Part shown: in pieces, positions 1 through 11,742 of the stretch
Layout: each line of letters begins with the position of its first letter
Numbering within the stretch: position 1 is the stretch's first letter
Assembly: GCA_963920635.1 (NCBI GenBank)
Contig: OY987298.1
Coordinates: 65,865,949 to 65,929,948 of the forward strand
Length of the DNA stretch: 64,000 nt
Reading direction: 5' to 3'
Source: Pseudeuparius sepicola
Lineage: Eukaryota; Arthropoda; Insecta; Coleoptera; Anthribidae
Program-made: the position numbers and the translations under genes
The notes under the pieces: model-generated
Databases searched by the model: none
Seen by the model: only the letters and a program-made list of their open reading frames with translations
Told to the model about the DNA's origin: nothing

Positions 1-3000
1 GGTGCTTGATGGGAGTACGCCCTTTGACGCCGTGCCGGGATCTATTCATTGAGCTTTCAGTTTTGACTCTGCCATGTGTGTATATTTATGAGTTGATTTT
101 ATATGTTAAGATAAATGAGTCCTTATTTAATAGGAACAGCTTTATTCTCGCTTGTGTGTTGCACAAAACTAGCACCTCAATATCATATCATTAATTCTAC
201 CACATTTTCACTTGTTTCCTCCATTTCCGTTCTCCTATGAATACCATCATAGGTAACAGAACAATCAGTCTCAGTATGATCTTTGCAGCCTGAAGATGTC
301 CCTTGCAATCGAGGGTGAAAGCTTGGAACGAGAAGTCTCGCTAGCGCAGAATCCATCCAGAAGAAACTCAGATTCATCTTCATCATTTGTTATCCTTGTT
401 CAAGAATAAACTGGTAGCAAAGTCAAACTTTTAATAGCTCTGCAAACAATAAATATTTCTTTATGACACAGACATTATTTATCACACTGTATAAATCTCC
501 TATTAGAGCTCGATGGTACCATAGTACTGTATTGTTACCGGAATTAAATAAATTTGGAAAATTTTGAGATCAAAATGACAATTCCAAGTGGGTTAAAATC
601 GATATGCTAGATTTGTTTACAATTTACAAAGATACATACAAGTCAAGCCAATAAAAGTGCGTCAAAAATTAATCACTCGATAAAATGTCAAAACTAGTTA
701 ATAGCGACTAATTTGGTAAAAGGCTCCGTGAAATAATACGCAAGTTGGCGGAGCTGTTCAGTTGACCCAACAAAGTTCGCATTGAAAACAAAATGTGCAG
801 GCTGTGCAAATGCCGATTGGCGAGTGACCCCCACAAAATATATAGGTTATGACCCCAGGCCGCCACGTGTAGATGTGGCATTGTTGAGGGTGACTTCGAG
901 TCGGGGTCGATGGGGCCTCCCTAGGAGAGCGAGGTGCCATTTCGGGGGTCAGAAATTGAACATGTAAATGGTTTTCTTGTTGTAGGAACTTCTTCTATGA
1001 TGTAATTCAATGTAAAATATGAAATTGTAAGTAACAGGAAAAATGTAATACATTACACGATGAGTAACCCAAGTAGCATTGCAGTGATGAAAACTTATAT
1101 CGCCACTTCTACCGAGTGACCATTACGTAATCACCACTAAATCTACAACTTTGCAGTAAGATTTACTTTATTTTCCACGAAAATAGTGGTAATCACGTCA
1201 ATTTCACCGCTAGTAGTCACTATATAGTTTCATAACTTTTTAGTGGTGCTTAAGGTGTTTGGACCGTCGTGGTCACTACCGAAAATAACCTTAAAGAATA
1301 TTGTCGCTTGAAGAGGCGTGACACACAGGGATAAGGATCTTTAACAAGCTACCACAGTACCTAGTCTGAGCTGCCACTTCCAAAATTTAAAAACTATTAA
1401 GTAATTTTTGCTTCTCAATGCTTTTTACTCGGTGGACGAATTCTTAAATAAAACCTTCACCTAAATGTTTGTTATTGTGGATTTATTACTGTAAATTAAT
1501 TTCAGTGCCTCTTTGTCTTATTATGCTTAATCTAAGTATCTTATCACGAAATAAAGAATTTGAATTGTCGTTGCGAATGATTTGTTCCCTAAATTTTGAG
1601 GTTATGGAAATTGTGAAGTGGAATAACACAGTTTCCGCCACTATATGGCCACTAAGGTCAAGTAACAAACACCTCAAATACGCAAATGTATGTGTTTTTA
1701 TCCCCATCTCCTAATGAAAGGGTTTGTCAATAAGGACGGGTCGATGTTGAAATGGAATAAAACAAGCTGTGTTATAACCAAATTTGATTTTAGTTCGATA
1801 TTTGGTGAACTCGCTGGGGTCACTAGGAAATACCTAATAAAAACAATAATTATTTATCTACGCATGTAATCGCCCTGGAGTTTCACGAGTATTTCCTGAT
1901 ATCCTTCTGTTTTAAATCCCTCCAAACTGCTTAATTTTTATCCGCTTCCTAAGTATGTTTCTGATGTAATCTCTAATTAGCCATTTCCTAAGGCAACTGC
2001 ATCGCCACCTATTGAGCGGCGGCTGAGGCTACTATGCGTTTGTGCTTCGCGCTTGGTACCCTTGCTGTGTTTCCATGCTACTAATCACAGATGTCCTTCG
2101 GACCCAGTCTATCGAATAAAATTGTTCTTATACCATTTTTTTGCGTGCTTGGGGATTTTCGAATACCTACGTCGCCAGTTGAGATTCTAAGTTTCCGAGA
2201 TTACAGTGGTTCGGCATAAATTTCGGGAAAAATATTTCCAAACGCCAGTAGGACCGATTCCGAGTGTTGTGTAACTCGTCCGGTTTGTTTTCCGGGAGTA
2301 ATTCGCCTGCTGAGCATACCAGAAGTGCCGGGACTTGGCTTTGTTGTTTCACGGACTTCTAGCCGCCTTTTTGCGGGATATATAATTTGCCGTAACCAGC
2401 CATAAATATCTGATACATAGGGATCCACTATTTAATACATCTCATTCCATCTCGAGATTACATTTTGGGTAAGCTCAACTATGAATATTTTATTCTTGGA
2501 GCTGTTTTTTTTACACAGTGTTTTCTTTATAGAGCACCTACTCCAACGGTTTTGGTGCCGGAATTTCACGATAATTCAAGGACACTTGTTGATAAAAAAA
2601 ACCCTCATATCTCGAGGTAAGATTTATTTTTGTTTTTCAAGTTCCCATTTTGGTTTTAATTCCCAAATTAATTTATAGGTTTAGCCTATGAGTGTAACTA
2701 AAATAGGTTTTCTATTTTAGGGTTTTATTTTCCGGCCTATAAGTTCTTAATTACGGAATACGAATTTTTCTTGTTTTGGATTTGAGTTTGGAGCGTGGCC
2801 TTGATGATTCACTAACAGCGAAGACCTGGCGATTTTCTTTCTTGGAGCGCACATTGTCCTTGACTGTTCTAAGAGGGGTTTGGAGAACCTTCGCCCAGAA
2901 ACATCGCAGTTTTGAAGACTCAACTTGCAGCTAAGTTTTGCATGTTTACCTTTTTTACATTTATCGTACCTGGACTAGTAAAACTAATTTGATTTACGTG

Positions 3001-3640
3001 TACAATCGAAAGCGTAGGCTGCTACTGCTTACCTTCCTTTTATTATTGCGTACGTTGTGATATTTCTGCATACGTCTTGATTATTATTGCGTATATTATG
3101 TCGTGTCAACTCTTGCGGGGTTGTGATTAGTTATTGCAATGTCCTGAATATTATTATTGTTTTTTTTGTGAACTGAACGTGTACACGCTCGGAGGTTTAT
3201 GATACTATATGCTTGTTTTACTATACAGCACATACCATTTTAATTATTAATATAGCTGGTGAATCTGAAAGGCATAGCTTTAAAGTTATGACTAGTAATT
3301 ATTGTTTATAACTATGAGAGTATTTAGTGCCATTGGAGTAAATCTTATTGATATTTTTGAATTCAGTTTTTATTTACCTACGAAGGATTTTCCTAGTTTG
3401 GACTTAAAAGAAATTGTGTGAGGTGTAGAGCGCACAAACTAGGTGGCGCCTATTATTAAAAAGATCTTTTATTTCCCACGCCCGTCTCCTGTTAGCTGGC
3501 GGCCGCTCGATACTCACCAACCAAGAATTGAGGTAGCTAATTTGAATTTATCTTGGATTTATTTTTCTTACCATCGCGTTACGCTTTGAAGGTAACAGCT
3601 GTGTGTGAAGTATTAACGAAATTCTTTTTTTATTTGAAAG
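1..3640. other. No gene recognised
   Basis: AT-rich sequence with short, unrelated frames on both strands. A lone CCCAAGTAGCATTGC end (1067) and clustered ACCACTA/TAGTGGT words at 1090-1290 suggest an old MITE. The 2000-3110 part is less AT-rich and may be an ancient retroelement, but I cannot show it. Confidence 0.5.
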
Positions 3641-3654
3641 GCCCATGTGTACCA

Positions 3655-4590
3655 TTATAAATCGTTCAAATGTCCGCCACGGCTTCTCCCGGTTGCACGG
3701 ATCCGAGTGGTCCAATTTTTAATGATTCTGCCGCATAGATCCGGCTGAATTTGAGTGATGGCACTGGTTATGTTGGCTTTAAGGGCATCGGTCGATTGCG
3801 GCTTATTGGCATAAACCTGCGACTTCAGGTAACCCCACAAGAAAAAATTTAGCGGGGTCAAATCGCACGATCTTGGTGGCCAATTCACGTCACCTCTGCG
3901 AGAGATAACCATACCATCAAATCGTTTATGCAGAATGTCCATCGTGGCGTCTGCTGTGTGGCACGTAGCCCCGTCTTGAGGGAACCACATGTCTCCTACC
4001 TCCATATCGTTCAATTTGGGCCAAAAGAAATCTGTTAGCATCGTTCTGTAGTGCTCGCCGTTAATGGTGATGGCCTCACCAACGTCATTTTCACAAAAGT
4101 ACGGACCAAAAAATGCGCCTCGTCGCTAAAGATTATTTTTCAGCCAAAATTAGGGTCTTCTTCCAAACGCTCCGACGCCCAGTCAGCGAACAAACAGCAT
4201 TGCCTACGGTCAATAACTTTGAGCTCCTGGATCAGCTGGACCTTGTACGGGTGTAGGCCCAAGTCCCGAAGCAAAATTCGCCAAGTTGAAGTCTTGGAGA
4301 GGTCTAGTTCCTGTGCACGGCGAAGAATTGACTGTCTCCTGGACACTTTCACGAACTGCGGCAATGTTCTCGGCCGATCTGGCGTTCCTTTGATGTAAGA
4401 GTGTTGGCTGCTTGTTTACCAAACCGGTTATCTCGAATTTGGCCACCAAACATTGAAGAGTCGACTTTGAAGGGCCACCTCGTCTTCCGTAAAATGGGCG
4501 CAACGCACGCAAAGTTTGCACTAACAAACACTCATTTTGATAATAAAGTTTTATCATTTGGATGTGCTGCTCAATGGTGTAACTTGCCAT
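3655..4590 (-). pseudogene. Decayed Tc1/mariner-type transposase (DD41D-like spacing)
   Basis: A minus-strand transposase remnant in at least three frames. The N-terminus (4590 to about 4380) starts MASYTIEQHIQMIKLYYQNE, a DUF4817-type helix-turn-helix entry. A middle piece (about 4364-4140) continues to DWASERLEEDPNFG. The C-terminal piece (4041-3655) has the second catalytic aspartate in QDGATCHTA and the WPPRS-DL block before FFLWGYLKSQVY. Forty-one residues separate the second aspartate from the position of the third, but that third position reads Asn, so the copy is catalytically dead even apart from its frameshifts. Length is close to a full gene. I could not find convincing terminal repeats around it. 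Confidence 0.8.
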
Positions 4591-4599
4591 GGTGATTTG

Positions 4600-5910
4600 G
4601 CATCAGTGACTGAATAATAAACACCAGATTAGACAGACGCCACCAAAACAACATGGCTGCCACAGGATGCCGACATCGACCTGTCCCAATTGAAAAACCC
4701 TTTACATAAAAATAAAATAAATACTCATAGTACCTAGTTATATTCCCGATTGACACCGTCAATCTCAGTAATTTCAAGTTGATGGGAGAAAGGCTCGGAG
4801 AAAGGCAGCAGAACATAATAATGTATGTACACGCGCGTACCTTGAAATCGTTCCAATACGTGCGGACGCAAAGGCGTTCAACAATTATTACCCCTCTCCT
4901 CTCTCGCGGTTTGAAAGCCAGCGATAACCCTAAAAGCTTAGCTGACGGCAAATCTAACATCTTATTATGCGACATTACCTTACGTGGCATTACTTTACGT
5001 GACATTGCCAGTTAGGTTGGCCTTAGATTGCCTGAATAATAGTGGAAAATCTTATAACCCTGCCCACGGACATTGGCGGCTTTTTTCGCAAAAGTCTTTC
5101 CACAACCTCGAAGCCGTTCTAAAAATCGAAGAAGGTGGTAAATCTCTTAATTGGGTGTCGTACTTTCCTCCGTACCAAAAAGAACCTCGAAAATCCGATA
5201 TCTAAGAGAAATTCCCGATTAACCACTTTCGAGAAACGGGACGTCTGTAGAATAAACGAAACCAACGGAAAATCCTCAGAAACCACTATTGGAAATTGCT
5301 TGTTTTTTCTCATTTCTCGATTTTTCGGGTTCCCGGGAAGCATCAGAACCTCACCCGAAGACTCAAGGGAAGGTTTAAAAATTGAAATAAACCAAAGATT
5401 TGGTTCGCGGTTAAGATAAAGAAAGGTAATAAACCAATGAAAAAAAAACACTATGAGATTCTCACCTTATTTAACTAATACCACTTTGACAATCAAAGAA
5501 ATCAGCGCAATTTCACGTTACTTACGTGAATCTCAAAACACCAAGAAACTGTGTAAAACTTTAAATCCACTTTATTATAATGATAATGCAGCGATTTATT
5601 ATATTTAACCTATTTTCATTGACTGGCGTGTTAATACATCAGTTAACACTATTTTTATTTTCTACGGGGAGGAGCGGGTCGGTACGAGGGAATGTAGGGG
5701 AAGTTGTTGATTTGAGTAGCCGTGGAATTGGCGCAACGTTGCCGCACTTACCCGAAATTCTTGATTTCTTGCTTATTTTTCATGCCTAGTGGAACGATTT
5801 CTGCGCGTGTACCTAAATAAGTTGAACAACAGAGACCGAGCGACATGAAAAAAAAAAGAAAGACAAGTAGCCAAGTTTCACGTAGGTGGTGTCATAGGTG
5901 GGTATCACTA
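4600..5910. other. No gene recognised
   Basis: Opposing frames of 94-144 codons overlap here (4571-5451), but neither strand gives recognisable motifs. Likely non-coding. Confidence 0.5.
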
Positions 5911-5913
5911 TGC

Positions 5914-6106
5914 GCCCAAGTTACGCAACGTTATAAGTTGCAAAAACGTGATGGCAACGTGGCAGCCACCCAAAAATTGTTCCCCATTTTGGTGGCAGCC
6001 ATGTTATAGAACGAATCCTATAACGAGTCGGCCATTAGTGATAAACACTTTAAAGTTTCTACGGTAGTGGTCGTTACATGGTGCCCACTAAAAATGCAAC
6101 TTGGGA
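5914..6106. mobile_element. Possible 190-bp MITE (CCCAAGTT ends)
   Basis: GCCCAAGTTACGCAACGTTA near 5914 faces AATGCAACTTGGG near 6096-6105. A related end, CCCAAGTAGCATTGC, stands alone at about 1067. Only about 15 bp pair well, so the call is tentative. Confidence 0.4.
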
Positions 6107-6790
6107 AGCTTTTTTTGGCTTTGGCCGGTCAAAAAAGTGCACATCTTGCAATATACATAACTATTGCATTTTTGTATAACAAAAAGTAATTCATTATAGC
6201 TGTTATGCAACCAGGACATTTTAATTTTCTTGCCACTGCTTTCTGGCAAAGATGCTAACTTTCATTTGTAAAAAAATATTTTAACTTTGAATACTATGTA
6301 CCTATAGCTTTTTTAATCATCATAAAATCATTTTCCCTATTATTGTTATTAGTGTCTACCTACTACTTTATGAAGAGTTTAATGAAGTTGGTATTTACCA
6401 CAGGTAATTATAATAACATGAAAAACACCACAACCCAGGCTTATTCATATTTTATTAAAAGTTTTTACAACAAACATAATGTAATGGATAAATGTTTAAA
6501 TTCTAAGAGTATCTTGGTAAATACTGTTGTTCCCAGTAGATATTATTTCGGTAACTGAATATACAAAAATATGGAGCTGTCAAAGTCAAAACATAAGTAA
6601 AATTCATAGCACAACTTTACATATATAGACCAAGATCCCAGGGCCCCCAGACGTAACTTATTTTCTAAAAGACAAAATGTGTGGAATAGAGTAGTGTTCC
6701 TATGTACATTGAACGCATGCATATCCGCTAAGTTGGGTAGACGCGAGGGGGTAACCACTCGGTAAAAAATGTACAAATATTGCGGAAATC

Positions 6791-6950
6791 ATTAGGATTT
6801 CCAGTGATTTCACACGATTTCGCAAATAGTTAAAAGATTGCACGGGATTTCTACGGATTTCGCGGGATTTCGCATGATTGCGCAGAATATTTCATGATTT
6901 CGAAGGATTTCCTGTGATTTCGCAGTAGTTTATTTGATTTCCGCAATCAA
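6791..6950 (+). repeat. Left subterminal GATTT array in 10-bp register
   Basis: Sixteen consecutive 10-bp blocks. GATTT or GATTG occurs at the same position in 13 of them, with only three blocks lacking it. The variable bases between are often CGC. This is about one copy per DNA helical turn, so all copies would face the same side of the helix. It lies just inside the left end of the element at 6744-9692. Confidence 0.9.
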
Positions 6951-7371
6951 ATTTTTGTAAAATTAAATAAGTACATTTTTATGAACTGTCATAGAAGGAT
7001 GGGGTAACAACGAGGTTAACTTCGTCTTATGGAAATCATGGAAATATTCGTACATGTTTGAATGTGTAGATAATATTTTAATAATAATTTGTGGTGAGCA
7101 TGCGCGTTGGACGTATAGAGTGCAATATGCCACGTAAGTGACAAAGTATCAGACCATTTGATATTGGAGGTTATGTTACAGAAATAACACAAATCAATTT
7201 AACATGATGTATTATCATAGTCTGGAAAATATTGACATAAAAAGACGGAATAAGCGAACTTTTTCTCTCAGATTTTTTTATATAAAAGTGTAGGTTTTGA
7301 GGTCACAAAACATATGTCACGCAACCACCAGCAACATACAGCGTTTTGAGATATAGACATAAGGATATAAT

Positions 7372-8418
7372 AATATATGATTTTTCGCGTTTTTCGACCA
7401 AAAACTGCCAATATCTCAAAGATGCATCTTTTCGAAAAAAAAAGTTTCAAATAAAAGTAGTTCAAAATTAAATTTCCTATAAAATTGCTCCTATCAAAAA
7501 TTTCGATTTTCCCAAGCGTTTTCCCGTAAAAGCGGAAAACCCGTATGCATAATTAAAAATGCATATAAATATACAGGGTGATTCAAAACTATGCGCCACC
7601 CTTTCAGGGGCGTAATTTACTCGTTAAAATAAGACGAAAAGTCCATATCAACATGGGTCCAAAAACGCTTAGTTACGAAGATACAGGGTGATTAAGCTTT
7701 CAGAAAAAAATATTGATTTTTGTTTACATCTTCCAAATCAATAAGAATATTTAAACCAAACTTGGTACACAATAATACCCCCATAGGGTGACATAACACA
7801 TGTTAATATCAGGTCTCCAAAGTAACCAGTGGCGGAGGTTGGGTAATCAGTACCATTAATTAAACAAAAAAAAAATAGTACTGCCCTGTACAATACAAAA
7901 ATTTATTATCTTCTCGAATAAACAATAAAATATGGAACAAAAAATGTCTCTTTCATTTTTTTCATATCTCTCTCCCTTTCGCGGAAAATTGGAGTTTTTC
8001 CTATTTCTCATCTTTTTTGGACTCTTTACTTTACTTTGAAGTAACTATTATTTTAAGTAAACGAAATGATTTTCAAATGGAATTGAAGTAGGAGTAGGTA
8101 ATTTTTGATACTAGAAAGGCGCTAAGGCACAAAATAATAATAATAATAATAATATTTTGAAAGCTTAATCACCCTGTATCTTCGTAACAAAGCGTTTTTG
8201 GACCCAAGTTGATATGAACTTTTTGTCTTATTTTAATGAGAACTTACGCCCCTGAAAGGGTGCCGCATAGTTTTGAATCACCCTGTATATGCGGTTTTTC
8301 TGCTTTTATGGGAGAACGCCGGGAAAATCCTCGAGGAGCTATTTTATAGGAAATTTAATTTTGAACTACTTTAACTATTAGCAGTTTTTAGTCAAAAAAC
8401 ACGAGAAATCGTATATAT
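7372..8418. repeat. Imperfect palindrome surrounding the MITE at 7572-8287
   Basis: About 170 bp on the left (7379-7555, with CGCGTTTTTCGACC and AAAATTAAATTTCCTATAAA) pairs with about 125 bp on the right (8288-8412). The MITE at 7572-8287 therefore lies near the centre of an older hairpin rather than in unique sequence. Confidence 0.7.
7572..8287. mobile_element. Tc1/mariner-type foldback MITE, family A
   Basis: TIRs begin TACAGGGTGATTCAAAACTA on the left and are mirrored at the right end (ATAGTTTTGAATCACCCTGTA); the outer TA is the expected target duplication. A second copy of TACAGGGTGATT sits 110 bp inside the left end (7682) and 109 bp inside the right end (8178). Past it lies an AACCAAACTTGGTA module. 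The arms are a few hundred bp and no transposase remains. A (TAA)n microsatellite is at about 8136-8153. Confidence 0.88.
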
Positions 8419-8419
8419 A

Positions 8420-8695
8420 TACAGGGTGCCCAACTTTAAAACTGTACAAATCCGTAAAATCTTCATTTTTGGAGATAAGTAATAGCCTAAACATTTTTTT
8501 GTTTCAAAGTCCTTCAAAAACCGCTCCTTATGACCTTCCTGGCATTTTCAAAATGCAAATCCAGGGCCGGCTGCGATTTTTTTATACCCCCGATTTTCAC
8601 AAAAACCATTTAGCGATTTTTTTATTTAAAATCTGACCCCACATCGTCAATCAGAACACCGCAAAACCCCATATACCAAATTTGAACAAAAAATA
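8420..8695. mobile_element. Orphan Tc1/mariner-type end (TACAGGGTGCCC)
   Basis: A terminal motif TACAGGGTGCCCAAC starts at 8420 and runs into AT-rich sequence up to the next element. I found no matching inverted end, so this is a truncated copy or one whose other half was lost. Confidence 0.4.
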
Positions 8696-9408
8696 TACAG
8701 GGAGTTCTATTCTGCAGGGTGTCAAAGTTGAGCAAAATAGGAATTTTAAAGGCATCTGCAGAGTCAACTGTGCCATGGAATGCTCTCAAAACAGTTGAAT
8801 AATCAATAGGACCACTCAAGCTGTTGGTGTGCAAAGGTCCATTGCAAAATATACAGAGTGTTTTTATCCGTGCCATCTCAAATTACTGAATTTTTGGAAC
8901 TTTATACGGGTCCAAAATCGAATATATCAAAACCGCTCCACACACTATAAATGAACTAAATCTAAAAAATACAGAAGGCTGCCAGTCAGTTAAGTCCATA
9001 TCAGTTAAGGTTGGCTGGTGTGCCACAACAGGAAAAGCACAGAAAATGTATCATCTTATACAGTGACTTTGTTGAGAAAGGTCCAATAATTTAAATTGTT
9101 TTTATTTGTTAGTTGACATTTTGTAAAGAAATACATTGCTTTTGTGTTTATCAATATTTTTTCCATGATTCCAATTCCAGAGCACTGTTGATCCGTATAA
9201 GTTTCATAAAATTTCAGAATTTTGAGATAGCTCAGAGAAAAATACCCTGTATATTTTTGTAGTAAATATTTTCACACCATCATTTTGAGTGGTCCTGTTG
9301 ACCATTCAACTGTTTTGAAGGGATTCCATGGCACACTTGACTCGCCAGATGCCTTTAAAATTCCTGTTTTGCTCAACTTTGATACCCTGCAGAATGGAAC
9401 TCCCTCTA
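8696..9408. mobile_element. 713-bp inverted-repeat element
   Basis: Left end TACAGGGAGTTCTATTCTGC, followed by GCAGGGTGTCAAAG, is mirrored at the right (CTTTGATACCCTGCAG and CTCCCTCTA). Arms of about 140 bp pair with moderate divergence. The middle is occupied by another, smaller element (8852-9251). Confidence 0.8.
8852..9251. mobile_element. 400-bp Tc1/mariner-type MITE nested in 8696-9408
   Basis: Ends TACAGAGTGTTTTTATCC and (on the other strand) TACAGGGTATTTTTCTCTG continue into matching CTATCTCAAA and CTGAATTTT blocks for about 60 bp. No coding sequence. This is the innermost level of the nest. Confidence 0.75.
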
Positions 9409-9529
9409 TATTTTTTATCTAGGAATCGGCGTCAGCGCAGCGGCGCGGCGTGGCGTTCTAAAATAAATGTCATGTCGTGCGCGTGTGCCCGAGCGCGAGC
9501 CGAACCGGACCGAATGTCTCCGATGCCTC

Positions 9530-9655
9530 GGGATTTCACAGAGGATTTCGCGGATTGCGGCGATTTCGCAGTTGATTTCGCGGATTGCGGGAGGATTTCG
9601 CTGATTGCGGCATGATTTCGCAGATTGCGGTATGATTTCCCAGGATTGCGGCCGA
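9530..9655 (+). repeat. Right subterminal GATTTCGC/GATTGCGG array
   Basis: Alternating GATTTCGC and GATTGCGG words, mostly spaced 9 then 11-12 bp, giving a roughly 20-21 bp dimer period. The words are on the same strand as in the left array, so this is a direct rather than inverted relationship between the two ends. The array ends just before the right TIR of the 6744-9692 element. Confidence 0.88.
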
Positions 9656-10150
9656 AAATGTACCCGTATTTCGCAGAGTGGTTACCCCCTCGGGTAGACG
9701 GCCAATTTACAGGTAGCAGGTGAGAAAGGTAAGTAAAAATAGGACTCACTTTACTTAAATTCTAATGGCTGATTTTTATATATGTTTTGAAGAATATTAT
9801 TAAAAACTAATATTCAGCACTGCCAGACACTTCCCGTCGGCCATAATTTCCGCCAGACGCTTTAAAGCTCCCAAAAAAAAAAGATTGAACTTTACTTATA
9901 TTCTAACGCTTGATTTTTATATATGTTACTTAGGGGACTATTTCAAAACTATATGTGATCAGCCAGACAAATTGTAGGAGCCAAACTTCCCCCAGACACA
10001 AAAAAAATCTGCCGTGAGTATGAGCGCCAGGGTACTATATGCATGAGTTTCAAAGGGAGTAAGATATCTATGTGAACATAGGTTTATTAAATTTAAACTG
10101 GGATTGATGCAAATGAAAATCTTCAATAAGAGCTTAATAATATTTAAATA

Positions 10151-11742
10151 TACAAGGTGAGTTTTTTTCGATGTTTAACATGGGGATCTCGGAAACCAGC
10201 GAAGCTAGAAGGAAGTTTAAATGGGAAAATATTTGCAGTTTTATGGGCCCAATTCAATGCGCCTTTTGGATTTTTGACAAAGTTCATGGCTTTCTAGATA
10301 TTCCGAAAAAAAAATGATTTTTCCCTATTCCTTCAAATCCCGCTAGCTATGTTATTTTTGACTTTACAGAAAAAGTGTAAATACAAGAGTTGTAGTGAAT
10401 GTTCCTAATAAGAGGATCCAATCCTATTTTGCACTTGAGCTGTCATTTTAGAGATATGAGATATTACTTTGGTTTCTTTTAGATGCAAACCATAGTTGGC
10501 AATGGTCGCGTAAAATCGAGCATTTTTTAAGCTTTTTAACGATATATTACTCGATATGATTATTTTGAAAAATATCGGAGTTATGGCACTTTTTCTGTTT
10601 AATTCTTATTTTAACCGAGTTAACCGTGGAAACAATGAAATGCTAAATGCTTATTGAAAATGTCAATCCTGTGCAGTTCGACAATTAGTTCAGTCATTAG
10701 CTAATTTTCTCCGAAAACTTCTAATTTCTACAAAAAGAATGTATTTTTCAATCTTGGAAAAATGTGTTATTGTCGAGTATATTCTGTTGTTCGAGCTGCT
10801 TCTGCTGCAAGTTGATGTGTTGATGGATTCTGAATTACACAAGCTAGCACATTTGTTTCTGCAATTTCATTTATGTGTTTTGATGTGTCCTTTGGCCTAC
10901 TGAAGGAACCATATTGTCCCAAGTTATCATACAACCTCTTAAATGTAGGCAGGCAAGGCTGGCTGCGATCAAAGCATAGCGTTCATAATATTAATGTGAA
11001 GCTCGAACAGCGTTCAAGTTACACCGAATATACTCGACAATATCACGTTTTTCCAGGATTGAAAAATACATTCTTTTTGTAGAAATTAGAAGTTTTCGCA
11101 GAAAATTAGCTAATGACTGAACTAATTGTCGAACTGCACAGGATTGACATTTTCAATAAGCATTTCATTGTTTCCATGGCTAACTCCGTTAAAACAGGAA
11201 ACAGAAAAACCGCCATAACTCAGGACTGTCATTTGTCAATAAGCATTTAGCATTTCATTGTTTCCATGGTTAACTCGGTTAAAATAAGGATTAAACAGAA
11301 AAAGCGCCTTAACTCCGATATTTTTCAAAATAATCATATCGAGTAATATATCGTTAGAAAGCTTAAAAAATGCTCGATTTTACGCGACCATAGCCAACTA
11401 TGGTTTGCATCTAAAAGAAACCGAAGTAATATCTCATATCTCTAAAATGACAGCTCACGTGCAAAATAGGATTGGATCCTCTTATTAGGAACATGATTCA
11501 CTACAACTTTTGTATTTACACTTTTTCTGTAAAGTCAAAAATAACATAGCTAGCGGGATTTGAAGGAATAGGGAAAAATCATTTTTTTCGGAATATCTAG
11601 AAAGCCATGAACTTTGTCAAAAATCCAAAAGGCGCATTGAATTGGGCCCATAAAACTGCAAATATTTTCCCATTTAAACTTCCTTCTAGCTTCGCTGGTT
11701 TCCGAGATCCCCATGCTAAACATCGAAAAAACTCACCTTGTA
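10151..11742. mobile_element. Long-TIR Tc1/mariner-type element, family F (N-terminal transposase relic in loop)
   Basis: Ends TACAAGGTGAGTTTTTTTCG and its complement mark 10151 and 11742. Arms of about 650 bp pair closely around a loop near 10800-11000. The arms match those of the element at 58929-60327 (shared GGGATCTCGGAAAC, GCCTTTTGGATTTTT and TTCATGGCTT blocks), so the two are family members. The flanks outside this element also pair with each other because it sits at the centre of the larger 6632-12286 palindrome. The right arm has an extra partial duplication around 11215-11280. Confidence 0.85.
10795..10980 (-). pseudogene. Transposase N-terminal (helix-turn-helix) relic in family F loop
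   Basis: Read on the minus strand, the loop encodes an uninterrupted stretch of about 60 codons including TFKRLYDNLGQYGSFSRPKD and, further on, INEIAETNVLACVIQNP and HQLAAEAAR. This is the pattern of the N-terminal helix-turn-helix of the intact transposase at 30210-31307 (compare MFSRVHRQLMETGS and the later RRASLQLGIP). The rest of the gene, including the whole DDE domain, is missing. It marks this foldback as an internal-deletion derivative of an autonomous element. Confidence 0.65.

Larger units (their letters stand above)
6744..9692. mobile_element. 2.95-kb TIR element with 8-9 bp TSD, inserted in the foldback's left arm
   Basis: Terminal inverted repeats CGAGGGGGTAACCACTC mark both ends. 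The 8-bp sequence GGTAGACG is duplicated at 6736-6743 and 9693-9700. The uninterrupted site is preserved in the opposite arm of the host palindrome (about 12170-12187), which proves the insertion. An 8- or 9-bp duplication fits hAT, P or MULE-type elements; the TIR does not settle which. The interior has no transposase. It holds two smaller nested foldbacks, a GC-rich stretch (9430-9530) and striking subterminal GATTT arrays just inside each end. Confidence 0.85.

Noticed and set aside
4571..5451. Opposing frames of 94-144 codons
   Set aside because: Overlapping on both strands, without domain signatures. Likely chance.
6791..6950. Regular repeats that could suggest a CRISPR-like array
   Set aside because: Units are about 10 bp with no unique spacers, lie inside a transposon end, and the DNA is clearly from an animal.
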